Assembly: GCA_014607495.2 (NCBI GenBank)
Contig: CP053169.1
Location: 10,974,001 to 11,038,000 of the forward strand
DNA from: Carposina sasakii
Taxonomy: Eukaryota > Arthropoda > Insecta > Lepidoptera > Carposinidae
DNA: 64,000 bases
Direction of reading: 5' to 3'
Shown here: positions 56,269 to 64,000 of the stretch, one piece after another
Position numbering within the stretch: the stretch's first letter is position 1
Layout: each line of letters starts with the position of its first letter
Translations under genes and position numbers: made by a program
Notes under the pieces: generated by a model
Told to the model about the DNA's origin: nothing
Seen by the model: only the letters and a program-made list of their open reading frames with translations
Database searches by the model: none

Positions 56269-56370
56269 TGTGATAAATATGCAGAGATGTACACATTAAA
56301 CAACCAGTTATTTCGAGACTGACTTTTATTAATCTCAACGCGGGTAGGCTACCTACCCGCATACATCACA
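56269..56370 (-). repeat. 3' LTR of the mag-like element
   Basis: 102 bp, TGTGAT...ATCACA. It contains a perfect hairpin gcgggtagg-cta-cctacccgc (56340-56360) and, on the sense strand, AATAAA near it (ttaataaaagtc), probably the RNA 3' end signal. Confidence 0.93.
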
Positions 56371-56381
56371 TCCTCCCACAC
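56371..56381 (-). promoter_or_regulatory. Polypurine tract of the mag-like element
   Basis: On the sense strand gtgtgggagga directly precedes the 3' LTR, the expected place for the plus-strand primer. Confidence 0.65.
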
Positions 56382-56578
56382 TTAATCTAAAGGATAATCC
56401 TTTACGTTAATAATAACTAATAATAAGGTAAACAAAGTCTTATTTAACAATAGTTATGGACAAGCTATCTCACTAAAGGTATACACTTATAGATATAATA
56501 AAACCATAAAGATGTATAAAACTTAGATTAGGTAGGCTAGGATGCTAATATTATTATATGTCAGTTATATATATATAC
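56382..56578 (-). other. 3' untranslated region of the mag-like element
   Basis: About 200 AT-rich bases between the pol stop and the purine tract. No ORF is seen. Confidence 0.6.
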
Positions 56579-59500
56579 TTAATCTATGACAAAACGAAGG
56601 GGTGGACGACGATCGCGTTTAGGCCTAGCATTTACCATAACATTACTAGTGGTGGGTATCGATACCGGCGACGGCGGCGCCAGGTCAGCTTCACTCGCGG
56701 AACCTGGGCGTGGTGACGCAACTGTGTTAGCATGCCGCTGTACCTGAGTGACTGGTGATGCTGTTGTTCCACCGACAGGGCTCACTTGTCCATTGGCTAT
56801 AGGTAAACCAATTTCAGAAACAACTGGAATGTAAGGTCCACTAGCTCCTAGGTTAGCGCTTGTTGACTGATCTTTGATTAGTTGATCTATATGACGTTTA
56901 TGTAATCTCTCCCCCTCTCTCACCTGATACGTTAGGGGCCCCAGCCGAGTCACAATAACACCCTTTTTCCAATAACACTTATTGTTTGCGTAATTCTTAA
57001 ATAATACTTCTTCCCCTGCTGTAAATTCGCGAGTTCCTTGGTTACTCCTTGTGTGTGTCTCCATTTGTCTACGCTGAGCTGCCATGACATGTTCGGCAGG
57101 ATCAGGGCGCAGAAGGTCAAAATTCGTTCTTATTGTCCTTTTTATTAGCAACTCTGACGGAGTACGACCTGTAGTGGTATGTGGCGTACAACGGTGTCTC
57201 ATTAAGAACGTCTGCAGAGCTACATCGGTATCGCGCTTATCCCGTGCTGCTTTACTCAGACAAACCTTTACTAGTTTTACGGCGTTTTCTGCCGCCCCGT
57301 TACTACTCGGTTTGTATGGTGAAACTAAGATATGTTTGATGGCACACACATCCATATAATTACCAAATTCTCTGCTAGAAAATGGTGGCCCATTGTCCGA
57401 TACAAGCTCCTGTGGGTTCCCAAATCTTGCAAACATCTCTCGTAGACAAGCTATCGTAACCGACGCTCCAGTACTGCTAACTCGACTTACCTCTAGCCAT
57501 TTTGAATGCGCGTCCACGAGTACAAGGTAGTATGATTGTGCTCTCGGGGATAAAAAATCGACGTGTACTCTGTACCAAGGTAGCTGTGGCCAAGCCCACG
57601 GATGTAATGTCGCCCGTGGAGGCGTCGGCCGCTCCATGGCGCAAGTCTCGCACTCTCGGCACATGCGCTCGATGTCGTCGTCCAGGCCCGGCCACCAGAC
57701 GTACCCGCGAGCGAATGCCTTCGTGCGCACCACGCCCTGGTGCGCGTCGTGCAGCGCTCTCAGCACGCGCTCGCGCAGCGCCAGCGGCACGACCACGCGC
57801 GCCCCGCGCATTACGCAGCCGTGCTCGATACTCAGCGAGTCGCGCACTCGCCAGTACGGTTGCAGCTCCGCCTCCTGACAATATTCCCAATTACCTCGTA
57901 GTACCCGTAGTAACGTCGATAGTGCTGTGTCTCTGCTGCTACTCACAGCTATGTCCGTGTGATTTAACGGAGTTGCTTCTTCTATAAAATTTAAAAATTC
58001 GTACGACTCGGTCTCTTTAATGTGGTCCTCCATTCTCGGTAGCCTGGACAGGCCATCTGCCACACAATTATCCTCCGACTTGATGCAGTCTATTGTGTAG
58101 TCATAACCTGAAAGTATTATTGCCCAGCGCTGTAGCCTGCCCGCGATCATCTGCGGTATACTTTTGTCTGGTCTAAGAATAGCGGCTAGTGGCTTACAAT
58201 CTGTTATCAGTGTGAATCGCCTACCAAATACGTAGTGATGGAATTTTTGCACCGCAAAAATGATGGCGAGCCCTTCGCGGCATATTTGTGCATAGTTACG
58301 CTCAGATGTGGAGAGTGCGCGTGAGGCATGCGCGACCGGTCGCTCGTCGCCGCCTGCGCCTGCGCGCTGCATCAGCACTGCGCCCACTCCGTATGGAGAC
58401 GCGTCACAGTACACCCTTAATTCTAACTCCGGGTTATAATGCACCAGAACTGGTCGACTAGCTAGCAAATGTTTCACATTATTAAAAGCAGAATTACACT
58501 CCTTAGTCCATTCATAAGATACACCTTTCTTTAGTAAATAATGCAACGGGTGCAAAAGTGTACTCAGATTAGGTAAAAACTTACCATAATAATTAATCAA
58601 ACCCAGAAACGCTCGTAGGCGTGACACATCGGTTGGGACCGGAGCGTTGACGATGGCATCAACTTTTTCCATTTCTGTGTGTAAGCCAGTCGCATTTATG
58701 ACATATCCCAGATATGAAACCGCTTTTTGAAAAAAATAACATTTTTCCGGTGCCACTTTAAACCCGGACTCAGACAATATCTTAAATACTTTTAATAGTG
58801 TATTATAGTGATCCGAATCGTTTACACCGGTGACCAAAATATCGTCAAGGTAGACCACGACATACCTCATTTTTAGTAAATTTTCTAAAATTCGCTGGAA
58901 TTTGCTAACTGCGCACTTGACTCCAAACGGTAATCTGTTATAACAAAAGTTTCCTTTATGTGTAACTATTACACACAACATTTTAGATTCCGGTGTAAGC
59001 TTAATTTGTTGATAAGCCCTACACAAATCAATTTTACTATACAACTGCCCCCCCTGAAGAGTAGCAAAAATATCGTCAATGCGCGGCACTGGATATTTGT
59101 CATCGACTAAAACAGGATTTAATGTTATTTTAAAATCGCCACATAAACGTACCTCTCCCGAGCGTTTGATAACTGGAACCACAGGAGTTCCCCAATCACT
59201 CGACTCCACTGGTGAAATAATATCTTCAGTTATCATACGTTGCAATTCTGCCTCAATTTTATCTTTTAGTGCATATGGTACCTGCCTCGGTCTACAATAA
59301 ACTGGTTTTGCGCCGTCTATCACGCGTAAATGTTCCATACCTTTATTAAAAGTACCTATTCCCGCGGAAAAAACATTAGGGTACGTACCTTGAAGTTGTT
59401 CGAGCACCTCCTTATGACGTAACCCGCGGTCCTTGACCCCGGCTGCGCTGCAAACTGCGCTGGCGCGCACCGCCGATACCGACATTGTAGGTATAGCATC

Positions 59501-59722
59501 TGTTTGGGTACATTCTATGCCTAACGCTGTCATCCACCGCCTACCTAACAATGCCGGGCTATCTTTCGTGCTCACTACAAATAACTCTAAATTATTTACA
59601 ATTTTATCCCTATATGATACGGAACATTTAATTGTACCTAACGGTTGCACACTTTGTCCACTAAACATACGTAATTTTATTGATGTAGGTATAATGTATT
59701 GACATATTGATGTGAAAAGCAT
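56579..59722 (-). CDS. pol: Pol polyprotein of the mag-like gypsy element
   Basis: 1047 residues. The start completes the protease (ALLGRRWM near residue 54). Reverse transcriptase follows, with VYLDDILVTG (YLDD at 291-294); RNase H with YCDASPYGVGAVLM (about 435-450) and the DxSRLPR-like end ADGLSRLPR; integrase zinc finger LHDAHQGV ... CRECETC (about 656-694); integrase core with HVDFLSP, SDNGPPFSS and SSNGAAENAVK (D, D, E about 720, 778, 808); and a basic tail ending RPKRDRRPPLRFVID. All catalytic motifs are present with no stop. The first codon shown (ATG at 59722) probably marks only the frame: pol is expected to be made by -1 frameshifting from gag within 59677-59735. I see no classic slippery heptamer there. 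Confidence 0.95.
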   Translation of the reverse strand: MLFTSICQYIIPTSIKLRMFSGQSVQPLGTIKCSVSYRDKIVNNLELFVVSTKDSPALLGRRWMTALGIECTQTDAIPTMSVSAVRASAVCSAAGVKDRGLRHKEVLEQLQGTYPNVFSAGIGTFNKGMEHLRVIDGAKPVYCRPRQVPYALKDKIEAELQRMITEDIISPVESSDWGTPVVPVIKRSGEVRLCGDFKITLNPVLVDDKYPVPRIDDIFATLQGGQLYSKIDLCRAYQQIKLTPESKMLCVIVTHKGNFCYNRLPFGVKCAVSKFQRILENLLKMRYVVVYLDDILVTGVNDSDHYNTLLKVFKILSESGFKVAPEKCYFFQKAVSYLGYVINATGLHTEMEKVDAIVNAPVPTDVSRLRAFLGLINYYGKFLPNLSTLLHPLHYLLKKGVSYEWTKECNSAFNNVKHLLASRPVLVHYNPELELRVYCDASPYGVGAVLMQRAGAGGDERPVAHASRALSTSERNYAQICREGLAIIFAVQKFHHYVFGRRFTLITDCKPLAAILRPDKSIPQMIAGRLQRWAIILSGYDYTIDCIKSEDNCVADGLSRLPRMEDHIKETESYEFLNFIEEATPLNHTDIAVSSSRDTALSTLLRVLRGNWEYCQEAELQPYWRVRDSLSIEHGCVMRGARVVVPLALRERVLRALHDAHQGVVRTKAFARGYVWWPGLDDDIERMCRECETCAMERPTPPRATLHPWAWPQLPWYRVHVDFLSPRAQSYYLVLVDAHSKWLEVSRVSSTGASVTIACLREMFARFGNPQELVSDNGPPFSSREFGNYMDVCAIKHILVSPYKPSSNGAAENAVKLVKVCLSKAARDKRDTDVALQTFLMRHRCTPHTTTGRTPSELLIKRTIRTNFDLLRPDPAEHVMAAQRRQMETHTRSNQGTREFTAGEEVLFKNYANNKCYWKKGVIVTRLGPLTYQVREGERLHKRHIDQLIKDQSTSANLGASGPYIPVVSEIGLPIANGQVSPVGGTTASPVTQVQRHANTVASPRPGSASEADLAPPSPVSIPTTSNVMVNARPKRDRRPPLRFVID

Positions 59723-60744
59723 TTTCTATATGTGGTCACTGGGATAGCACTCACCGCAGATCCGCTGTCTAACTGCATTTTCAACTTCGCCCCGTTAATT
59801 ATCACATCCCTATACCAGGGGCGGTTATCCGCACCATCGCCCTGGATGACGTATATCGGCACGTCATCATCGCAATCATCACTGTAATGGGTATTATTGT
59901 CATCACGGTAACAATACTGATCAACTTCGACGTTGTTTACTTGCCGACGCATTTTACACACTTTGGCGATATGCCCTATTTGAGAGCATACGTAACACAC
60001 TGAGTTTGCAAAACTGCACTTTCCTGGTTGATGGGTGCGCGCGCATCTACCACACGGCAACCAACGCGTCGCCCCCGGACGCCGCTGCCCGGCCCGCCTG
60101 GAGTGCGGAGCTTGCGCGCCGCCGCTGCCGCCGCCGCCGGCGCCCCAGGCCCGCGAGGTGGACGTGGCCGGGCCGGCGCGCACCGCGTGCACGTTCTCGC
60201 CGCCTAACGCCACCACCACGTTGCTGGCTCGCGAGTCTCGTTCAGCCGCCTCCAGCGACAACGCCAGCCTTGTCGCACGGTCGAGTGTCAGCTTCTCTTC
60301 AGCCATCAGACGGAATCTGATGGTATCACTGCGTAAGCCGTACACTAACTGATCACGTAGGTTTTCCTCCAAGTACTCCGGTTTGGTGAAGTTGCATTCC
60401 TTTGCGAGTCGACGTAATTTTGCCAAGTAATCGTTGAGCGACTGCCCCGCTTCCTGCTTGCAGCTACGAAAAACTATACGCTCCGCGACCTCTGACCTCT
60501 TGGGAGACAAATGAGCTTGAATTTTGTCTACAATCTCTTGGAACGGCACAGATTCTGGTAATTCTGGATAACACAAGTCGATAATTAAATCCAAAATGTC
60601 CGACCCGACGACCGCCACGAGATACTTAGCGTATTTGTCTGGTGCAACTCCATTTACGTCAAACCACGCTCGTAACTGTATAATATAGGTGGCCCACTTT
60701 CCCGTTTGTACATCAAACTCCTTAAAATTGGTTTTGGATCCCAT
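59677..60744 (-). CDS. gag: Gag and protease N-terminus of the mag-like element
   Basis: From ATG at 60744 (MGSKTNFKEFDVQTGKWATY) the frame runs 355 residues. It has the capsid-like region of gypsy Gag (QLVYGLRSDTIRFRLM, about residues 130-150), a Gly-rich linker, one zinc knuckle CYVCSQIGHIAKVC (about 250-263) and the protease active site QLDSGSAVSAIP (DSGS at 326-329). It ends at 59677, with pol continuing in the -1 frame. The open frame extends four codons further upstream without ATG, up to the LTR. The start codon lies inside the tRNA-Ser primer-binding site, leaving almost no leader. The minus/plus ORFs over the GC-rich linker (about 60006-60352) are shadows. Confidence 0.92.
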   Translation of the reverse strand: MGSKTNFKEFDVQTGKWATYIIQLRAWFDVNGVAPDKYAKYLVAVVGSDILDLIIDLCYPELPESVPFQEIVDKIQAHLSPKRSEVAERIVFRSCKQEAGQSLNDYLAKLRRLAKECNFTKPEYLEENLRDQLVYGLRSDTIRFRLMAEEKLTLDRATRLALSLEAAERDSRASNVVVALGGENVHAVRAGPATSTSRAWGAGGGGSGGAQAPHSRRAGQRRPGATRWLPCGRCARTHQPGKCSFANSVCYVCSQIGHIAKVCKMRRQVNNVEVDQYCYRDDNNTHYSDDCDDDVPIYVIQGDGADNRPWYRDVIINGAKLKMQLDSGSAVSAIPVTTYRKCFSHQYVNTLYLHQ

Positions 60745-60755
60745 CCTCGTCGCCA
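60738..60755 (-). promoter_or_regulatory. Primer-binding site for tRNA-Ser
   Basis: The + strand reads atcccatcctcgtcgcca, the 3' end of insect tRNA-Ser (GCT type). It is one base from the LTR and overlaps the gag ATG at 60742-60744. Confidence 0.85.
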
Positions 60756-60756
60756 A

Positions 60757-60858
60757 TGTGATAAATATGCAGAGATGTACAAATTAAACAACCAGTTATT
60801 TCGAGACTGACTTTTATTAATCTCAACGCGGGTAGGCTACCTACCCGCATACATCACA
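60757..60858 (-). repeat. 5' LTR of the mag-like element
   Basis: 102 bp, one mismatch against 56269-56370. The hairpin copy lies at 60828-60848. TSD GATAA follows at 60859. Confidence 0.93.
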
Positions 60859-61680
60859 GATAATTTCGAAATTTTGTTTTTTCTGCAGTCCACTAATGAA
60901 TAAATAAATATCGGACACCTATTAATTTGACGTATTGTCCTACTACGAGATTCGTAGTAACTTTCGTAGCACAAGTTCCGCATATTTATACGAGTAGTAC
61001 TTATAGTATTATTATTCCGATTTAGTTGAGATTATATATGTATATATTATATACTTTTTGTAGGTATAATAGATTTCCAAAGTGAAGCAATTTTAAGTAC
61101 TCTCCTAATAAAATTGAAATATAAAGATTTAAAGAAATGTAGTCAATAGTGATTAATTATTTGTGGCATTTCTCTTATTATTCATCAAAACGTAAATTTT
61201 TAACTAAATGAAAGAAGATATTTATGTACAGGAACAGAAATGATCCACAAATAAATACATTTGATTTGATTTGATTTGACCATAGAAGATCATTTTGCAT
61301 TTAGAATCATGGGACCGATAACGTAGATACTTCACTCAACCAATATCAATGATGGTCGATAAGCCGGAGCTGATTCAGCCATGTCGCTCTATTATACCGG
61401 TCGGTACTATTAATATTTAGTAAACACACCTTCTATCTTTATTATTTTCCAGTATCTAGTGAGAAACTGGGAATATAAACTAAGTTTTCAAAACCAACTA
61501 GTATTTACACGTAGACGGCGCAGAATCAGTTAAGCGCCTACTGAGTAAGCACCGCAATTTATCTTCCAGTTAGGCATCTCACTACCAGCGGCTGGACATG
61601 GACAATATTGAAAATTTTACAACTAAAACCGAACCAAGAATCAGCCAATTTATTTAATGCTGCCAGAAACAATATTACAG
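60859..61680. repeat. Diverged duplicated segment, copy B
   Basis: After the gypsy TSD the Helitron-like end (ttttttctgcagtccac) and then the same ordered words as copy A follow: ctacgagattcgtagtaact, tagatttccaaagtgaag, aaaacgtaaatttttaac, caatgatggtcgataagccg, cgcctactgagtaagcaccg. Copy B is shorter. A (TTTGA)n microsatellite lies at about 61259-61278. Confidence 0.6.
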
Positions 61681-62812
61681 AACCAATGCTTTGGGTAGTA
61701 CGAGTATATGTGGCATGAAAGTGGGGGAGACTGTGGAGAGTTGTGACTTAAACTAACATAACTCAGTAAACAAACACACCACGATTGTGAACTCTATATC
61801 TAAATGTAGGTCAATCCTTTATCTTTTAAAAACAGTCATCAAAGTTAATGAAAGTTGTAAGGTTTCTGACAGGTACTTCGAAAACTAAAAATACTCTCCT
61901 ACGACCGAGGCAAGTTGTTACAGGTACCGAGGTGAGTTGTGATAGTTATGTATGTAGACTCAATTTGATAGGTAAACGTACTTTAGTATGTATGTCAAGA
62001 CAAAACAAACGTTTTCAGTCTGTAGTGTATAATTATAAGGCATTCTGGAACAAAAAAATAGCAATTCTGCATAGATGCAACATTAAACCCCAGGGCCAAA
62101 TAATATCATGATATAAATGACATGAAAAAAACTTTTACTCCCGTTTAATCTTTATATATCAAACTTAAGTTTAAAAATTAACTAATATAGATGAACATAC
62201 CTACATATAAACAGAAAAAAAACACATTTAAAAAGGTATTTAAAATAACTTAACAAGAAAATAAGCTAAAATAGGAGAGTTGTGACACGTTGTCACAACT
62301 CTCTAGGTGCCAAAAATCTCGACCTGGTCAGAATAATAATTCGTAATTATTTATTTATTCAGTTAAAAGATTTTAAATTGTGTTGATCTTGTATTATTGT
62401 GTATGCCTATATCATAATTATAGTGATAATAAAATATGTTCTAAACAAATAAATAAATAATCTAATAACTAATGACTATTTACAACGGTGTCAACCACCA
62501 AACTATAGTACTGATCAAAACAAGAAAATAAAATTACCTAATATACCATGTTACCGGAAATGTATGAAATCTAGGATATGTGTACAATTCCGAAGCTATT
62601 TAGGCAATGTATAAAATATTGTTTCAAAAACTATTTAATACATAGAATCCTGGGAAAAGTATACATTTCCTAGGAATTGTATATAATTCCAATATCGTAT
62701 TAGGAAATTTATAAAAATAATGCTTTCTGTAATAAAATATGTTGTTAAAATGAGAACCATAAGCAAATAATTAAACTTTCCGCAGAGAGATTATAGAGAC
62801 TTAAACATGTAA
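61681..62812. other. Non-coding stretch
   Basis: No gene is supported; the ORF at 61848-62111 has no domain. The only structure seen is the perfect short hairpin at 62275-62303 and some local near-repeats (aattgtatataattcc) around 62580-62720. Confidence 0.35.
62275..62303. repeat. Perfect 13-bp hairpin
   Basis: gagagttgtgaca-cgt-tgtcacaactctc: a 13-bp stem with a 3-base loop. Related single words (gagttgtgac, gagttgtgat) occur near 61738 and 61930. It is not followed by a T-run; function unknown. Confidence 0.7.
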
Positions 62813-63070
62813 CCTAACAACGAAGATATCGGTGGCGGTAGCCGCCGCCTTTTTCTTCTAACCTATATTGGCAGATTCGGATCCACTGAAGAAGGTAAAA
62901 AGTTGCGAAAGAGAGTCCGAGATGCGTTTGCGATGCCCAGTTGCCCGTGGGTCTGCGCGGAGTCAGTGAGGTTATCTATCGGTCCCGGACGCAGATACAC
63001 GCACCGACATGATAACCGAGCCAACATCAACCTGCCTGCAAATTGCCGGGCCTTCATTAAATCCCACTAA
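62813..63070 (+). other. Candidate ORF or exon of unknown product
   Basis: The + frame is open for 85 codons from after a TAA at 62810 to a TAA at 63068-63070, with higher G+C than its flanks. It lacks an early ATG. A pyrimidine-rich tract and cag at about 62846-62873 could be an acceptor. The peptide (RFGSTEEGKKLRKRVRDAF, later LSIGPGRRYTHRHDN) is basic and not recognised. An antisense ORF (62863-63057) overlaps it. It may be an exon, an old repeat, or chance. Confidence 0.2.
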
Positions 63071-63303
63071 TAAATATTATAAACTCAAAAGTTTGTGAAG
63101 ATGTATAGGTATGTAATGTAAGTAATATTTGTTGCTCTTTCACGCAAAAACTACTAAATGAATTTTGATAAAACTTCATCAATAGATCAAAATAACATAT
63201 AATAGGCTACAATTTATCCCGGGAAAATATCTTTATCTCGGATAATTTTCAACATTCTGTTTTTTCTGCAGTCCACGCGGACGGTCTCGCTGGTGTCCAC
63301 TAG
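63066..63303 (+). mobile_element. Helitron-like repeat, copy 3
   Basis: The 5' region (ctaataaatattataaactc) is followed by ctactaaatgaattttgata and aataggctacaatttatccc. The 3' end is ctgcagtccacgcggacggt followed by ctcgctggtgtccaCTAG|T at 63300-63304. The ending matches the rule for Helitrons and the copies near 53682 and 60890. It is non-autonomous. Confidence 0.6.
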
Positions 63304-63659
63304 TACCTATGTCATATTTTAGGCCGTACGGATTTTAGGGTTCCTTTAGAAGAATGTGAATGAGTCCTAACTGAATTTAACCTACTCGTATGTATAGAAA
63401 TATGAATTAGGACAATCGCCTTTGCCTTACCATAGAGGAATAAAAGAATATTTCTCTATGGTCTTACACAAGCCGTTTATCACATACTCGTAGGCACGTT
63501 TTACGAAAACACAACAGTAAGAGTACGAGTATAACGATACAAGATTCCACATAAAGTAAATCTCTCACGACTAAGACGAATCTAATGATACTTCTTAGGC
63601 TCAAATGTGACAACGTTCAAGTTCTAGAGCGTGCCACAGAAATAAATAGAAATATTATA
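63304..63659. other. Spacer, nothing recognised
   Basis: AT-rich non-coding sequence between a Helitron-like copy and a MITE. Confidence 0.35.
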
Positions 63660-64000
63660 CAGGGTGTTTGTGACAGCCAGGCAAATATTGATACCATGAC
63701 TTCAGACCATGATTCTGAGGCGGAAAACAGAAAATTTTCTCAGGAAAATTACAAACTTTCCGACTGTTTTTTTCATATTCTAAGGAAAAAATAGTTTAGT
63801 TCGTTTAATTAGGCCTTAAATAATGAGTTAAAAATAAAAAAATTACCAAAAGATGATTTTCCAAAAAAAAGTTGGCCTCAAAAAGTTCAAATAACTGATC
63901 AACCCTAATGGAGAGTCACGATTGATCCAAAAACAGCAATATGTCACACAATAAGCCCATTTTATTAGTCACAGGATCGCCCAATACAATTGGCGCGGAG
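63660..64000. mobile_element. TA-site MITE, partial at window end
   Basis: TA|cagggtgtttgtgacagcca then ggcaaatattgataccatga matches the inverted right end of the MITE at 55304-55777, and the interior continues in the same inverted order (ttcaaataactgatcaaccc, ccaatacaattggcgcggag) to the end of the window. The second TIR lies outside. Confidence 0.75.

Larger units (their letters stand above)
56269..60858 (-). mobile_element. Complete mag-like Ty3/gypsy retrotransposon
   Basis: 4590 bp, LTRs of 102 bp, TSD GATAA (56264-56268 and 60859-60863). Minus orientation: tRNA-Ser primer site beside the right LTR and purine tract gtgtgggagga beside the left one. Gag(-protease start) and Pol frames overlap with a -1 relation. 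The LTR pair shows one difference (cacatt/caaatt). The tiny LTRs, tRNA-Ser primer and two-frame layout resemble the mag lineage first known from Bombyx. Both ORFs look intact, so it may be an autonomous, recently active copy. Confidence 0.95.

Noticed and set aside
57502..57987. 161-codon plus-strand ORF and the 137-codon minus ORF at 57477-57890
   Set aside because: Shadows of the GC-rich integrase part of the mag-like pol.
61848..62111. 87-codon plus ORF
   Set aside because: No recognisable domain or promoter, in AT-rich repeat-flanking DNA; probably chance.

Overview
This window reads as nuclear DNA from a moth or butterfly (Lepidoptera). It is AT-rich, gene-poor and intron-dominated, and most of its recognisable content is mobile DNA of kinds typical of lepidopteran genomes: Helitrons ending in CTAG|T, MITEs beginning CAGGGTGT at TA sites, a mag-like gypsy element with very short LTRs, a BEL/Pao element with an env gene, and repeats carrying the GTCCAGCAGTGGAC and gggttccgt...acggaaccct signatures. 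The species call is an inference from these repeats; no marker gene was available.

One host gene can be supported well: a glycosyltransferase family 92 (GT92, DUF23) gene on the + strand. It has a GC-rich non-coding first exon (about 18290-18421), a non-coding second exon (31534-31646), a short exon with the start codon and a signal anchor (42246-42356), and one large GC-rich catalytic exon (51534-53060), followed by a poly(A) signal at 53156. The coding exons join in phase 0 to give a 545-residue type II Golgi-type protein. The exon model is inferred from splice signals and reading phase. A few other short open segments (6548-6714 +, 17313-17507 -, 22086-22228 -, 62813-63070 +) look protein-like and are offered as weak candidate exons.

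Layout: 1-11.3 kb holds MITEs, a 32-bp minisatellite, an old bipartite repeat and a Helitron with a higher-order internal repeat. 11.6-17.1 kb is a complete but internally deleted LTR retrotransposon (LTRs about 1.45 kb, TSD TGGT, tRNA-Lys primer site) that keeps gag and a protease fused to the integrase C-terminus. 18.2-42.2 kb is the 5' half of the GT92 gene, mainly introns with scattered repeats and MITEs, including a MITE (40.7-41.5 kb) that encloses a broken jockey-type reverse transcriptase fragment. 42.9-51.4 kb is an antisense, full-length BEL/Pao element with two identical 252-bp LTRs, TSD TATAT, a tRNA-Tyr primer site, and a gag-pol-env reading frame with two single-base breaks; it makes up over 90% of the last GT92 intron. 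53.4-61.7 kb contains two diverged copies of a roughly 1-2 kb segment. The second is split by a complete mag-like gypsy element (102-bp LTRs, TSD GATAA, tRNA-Ser primer site overlapping the gag start codon). The window ends in more Helitron-like and MITE sequence.

I found no CRISPR array, operon, tRNA or rRNA gene. The best biology here is a layered record of recent retrotransposition: three LTR elements with zero to a few differences between their LTRs, one of them envelope-bearing and sitting inside a host gene.
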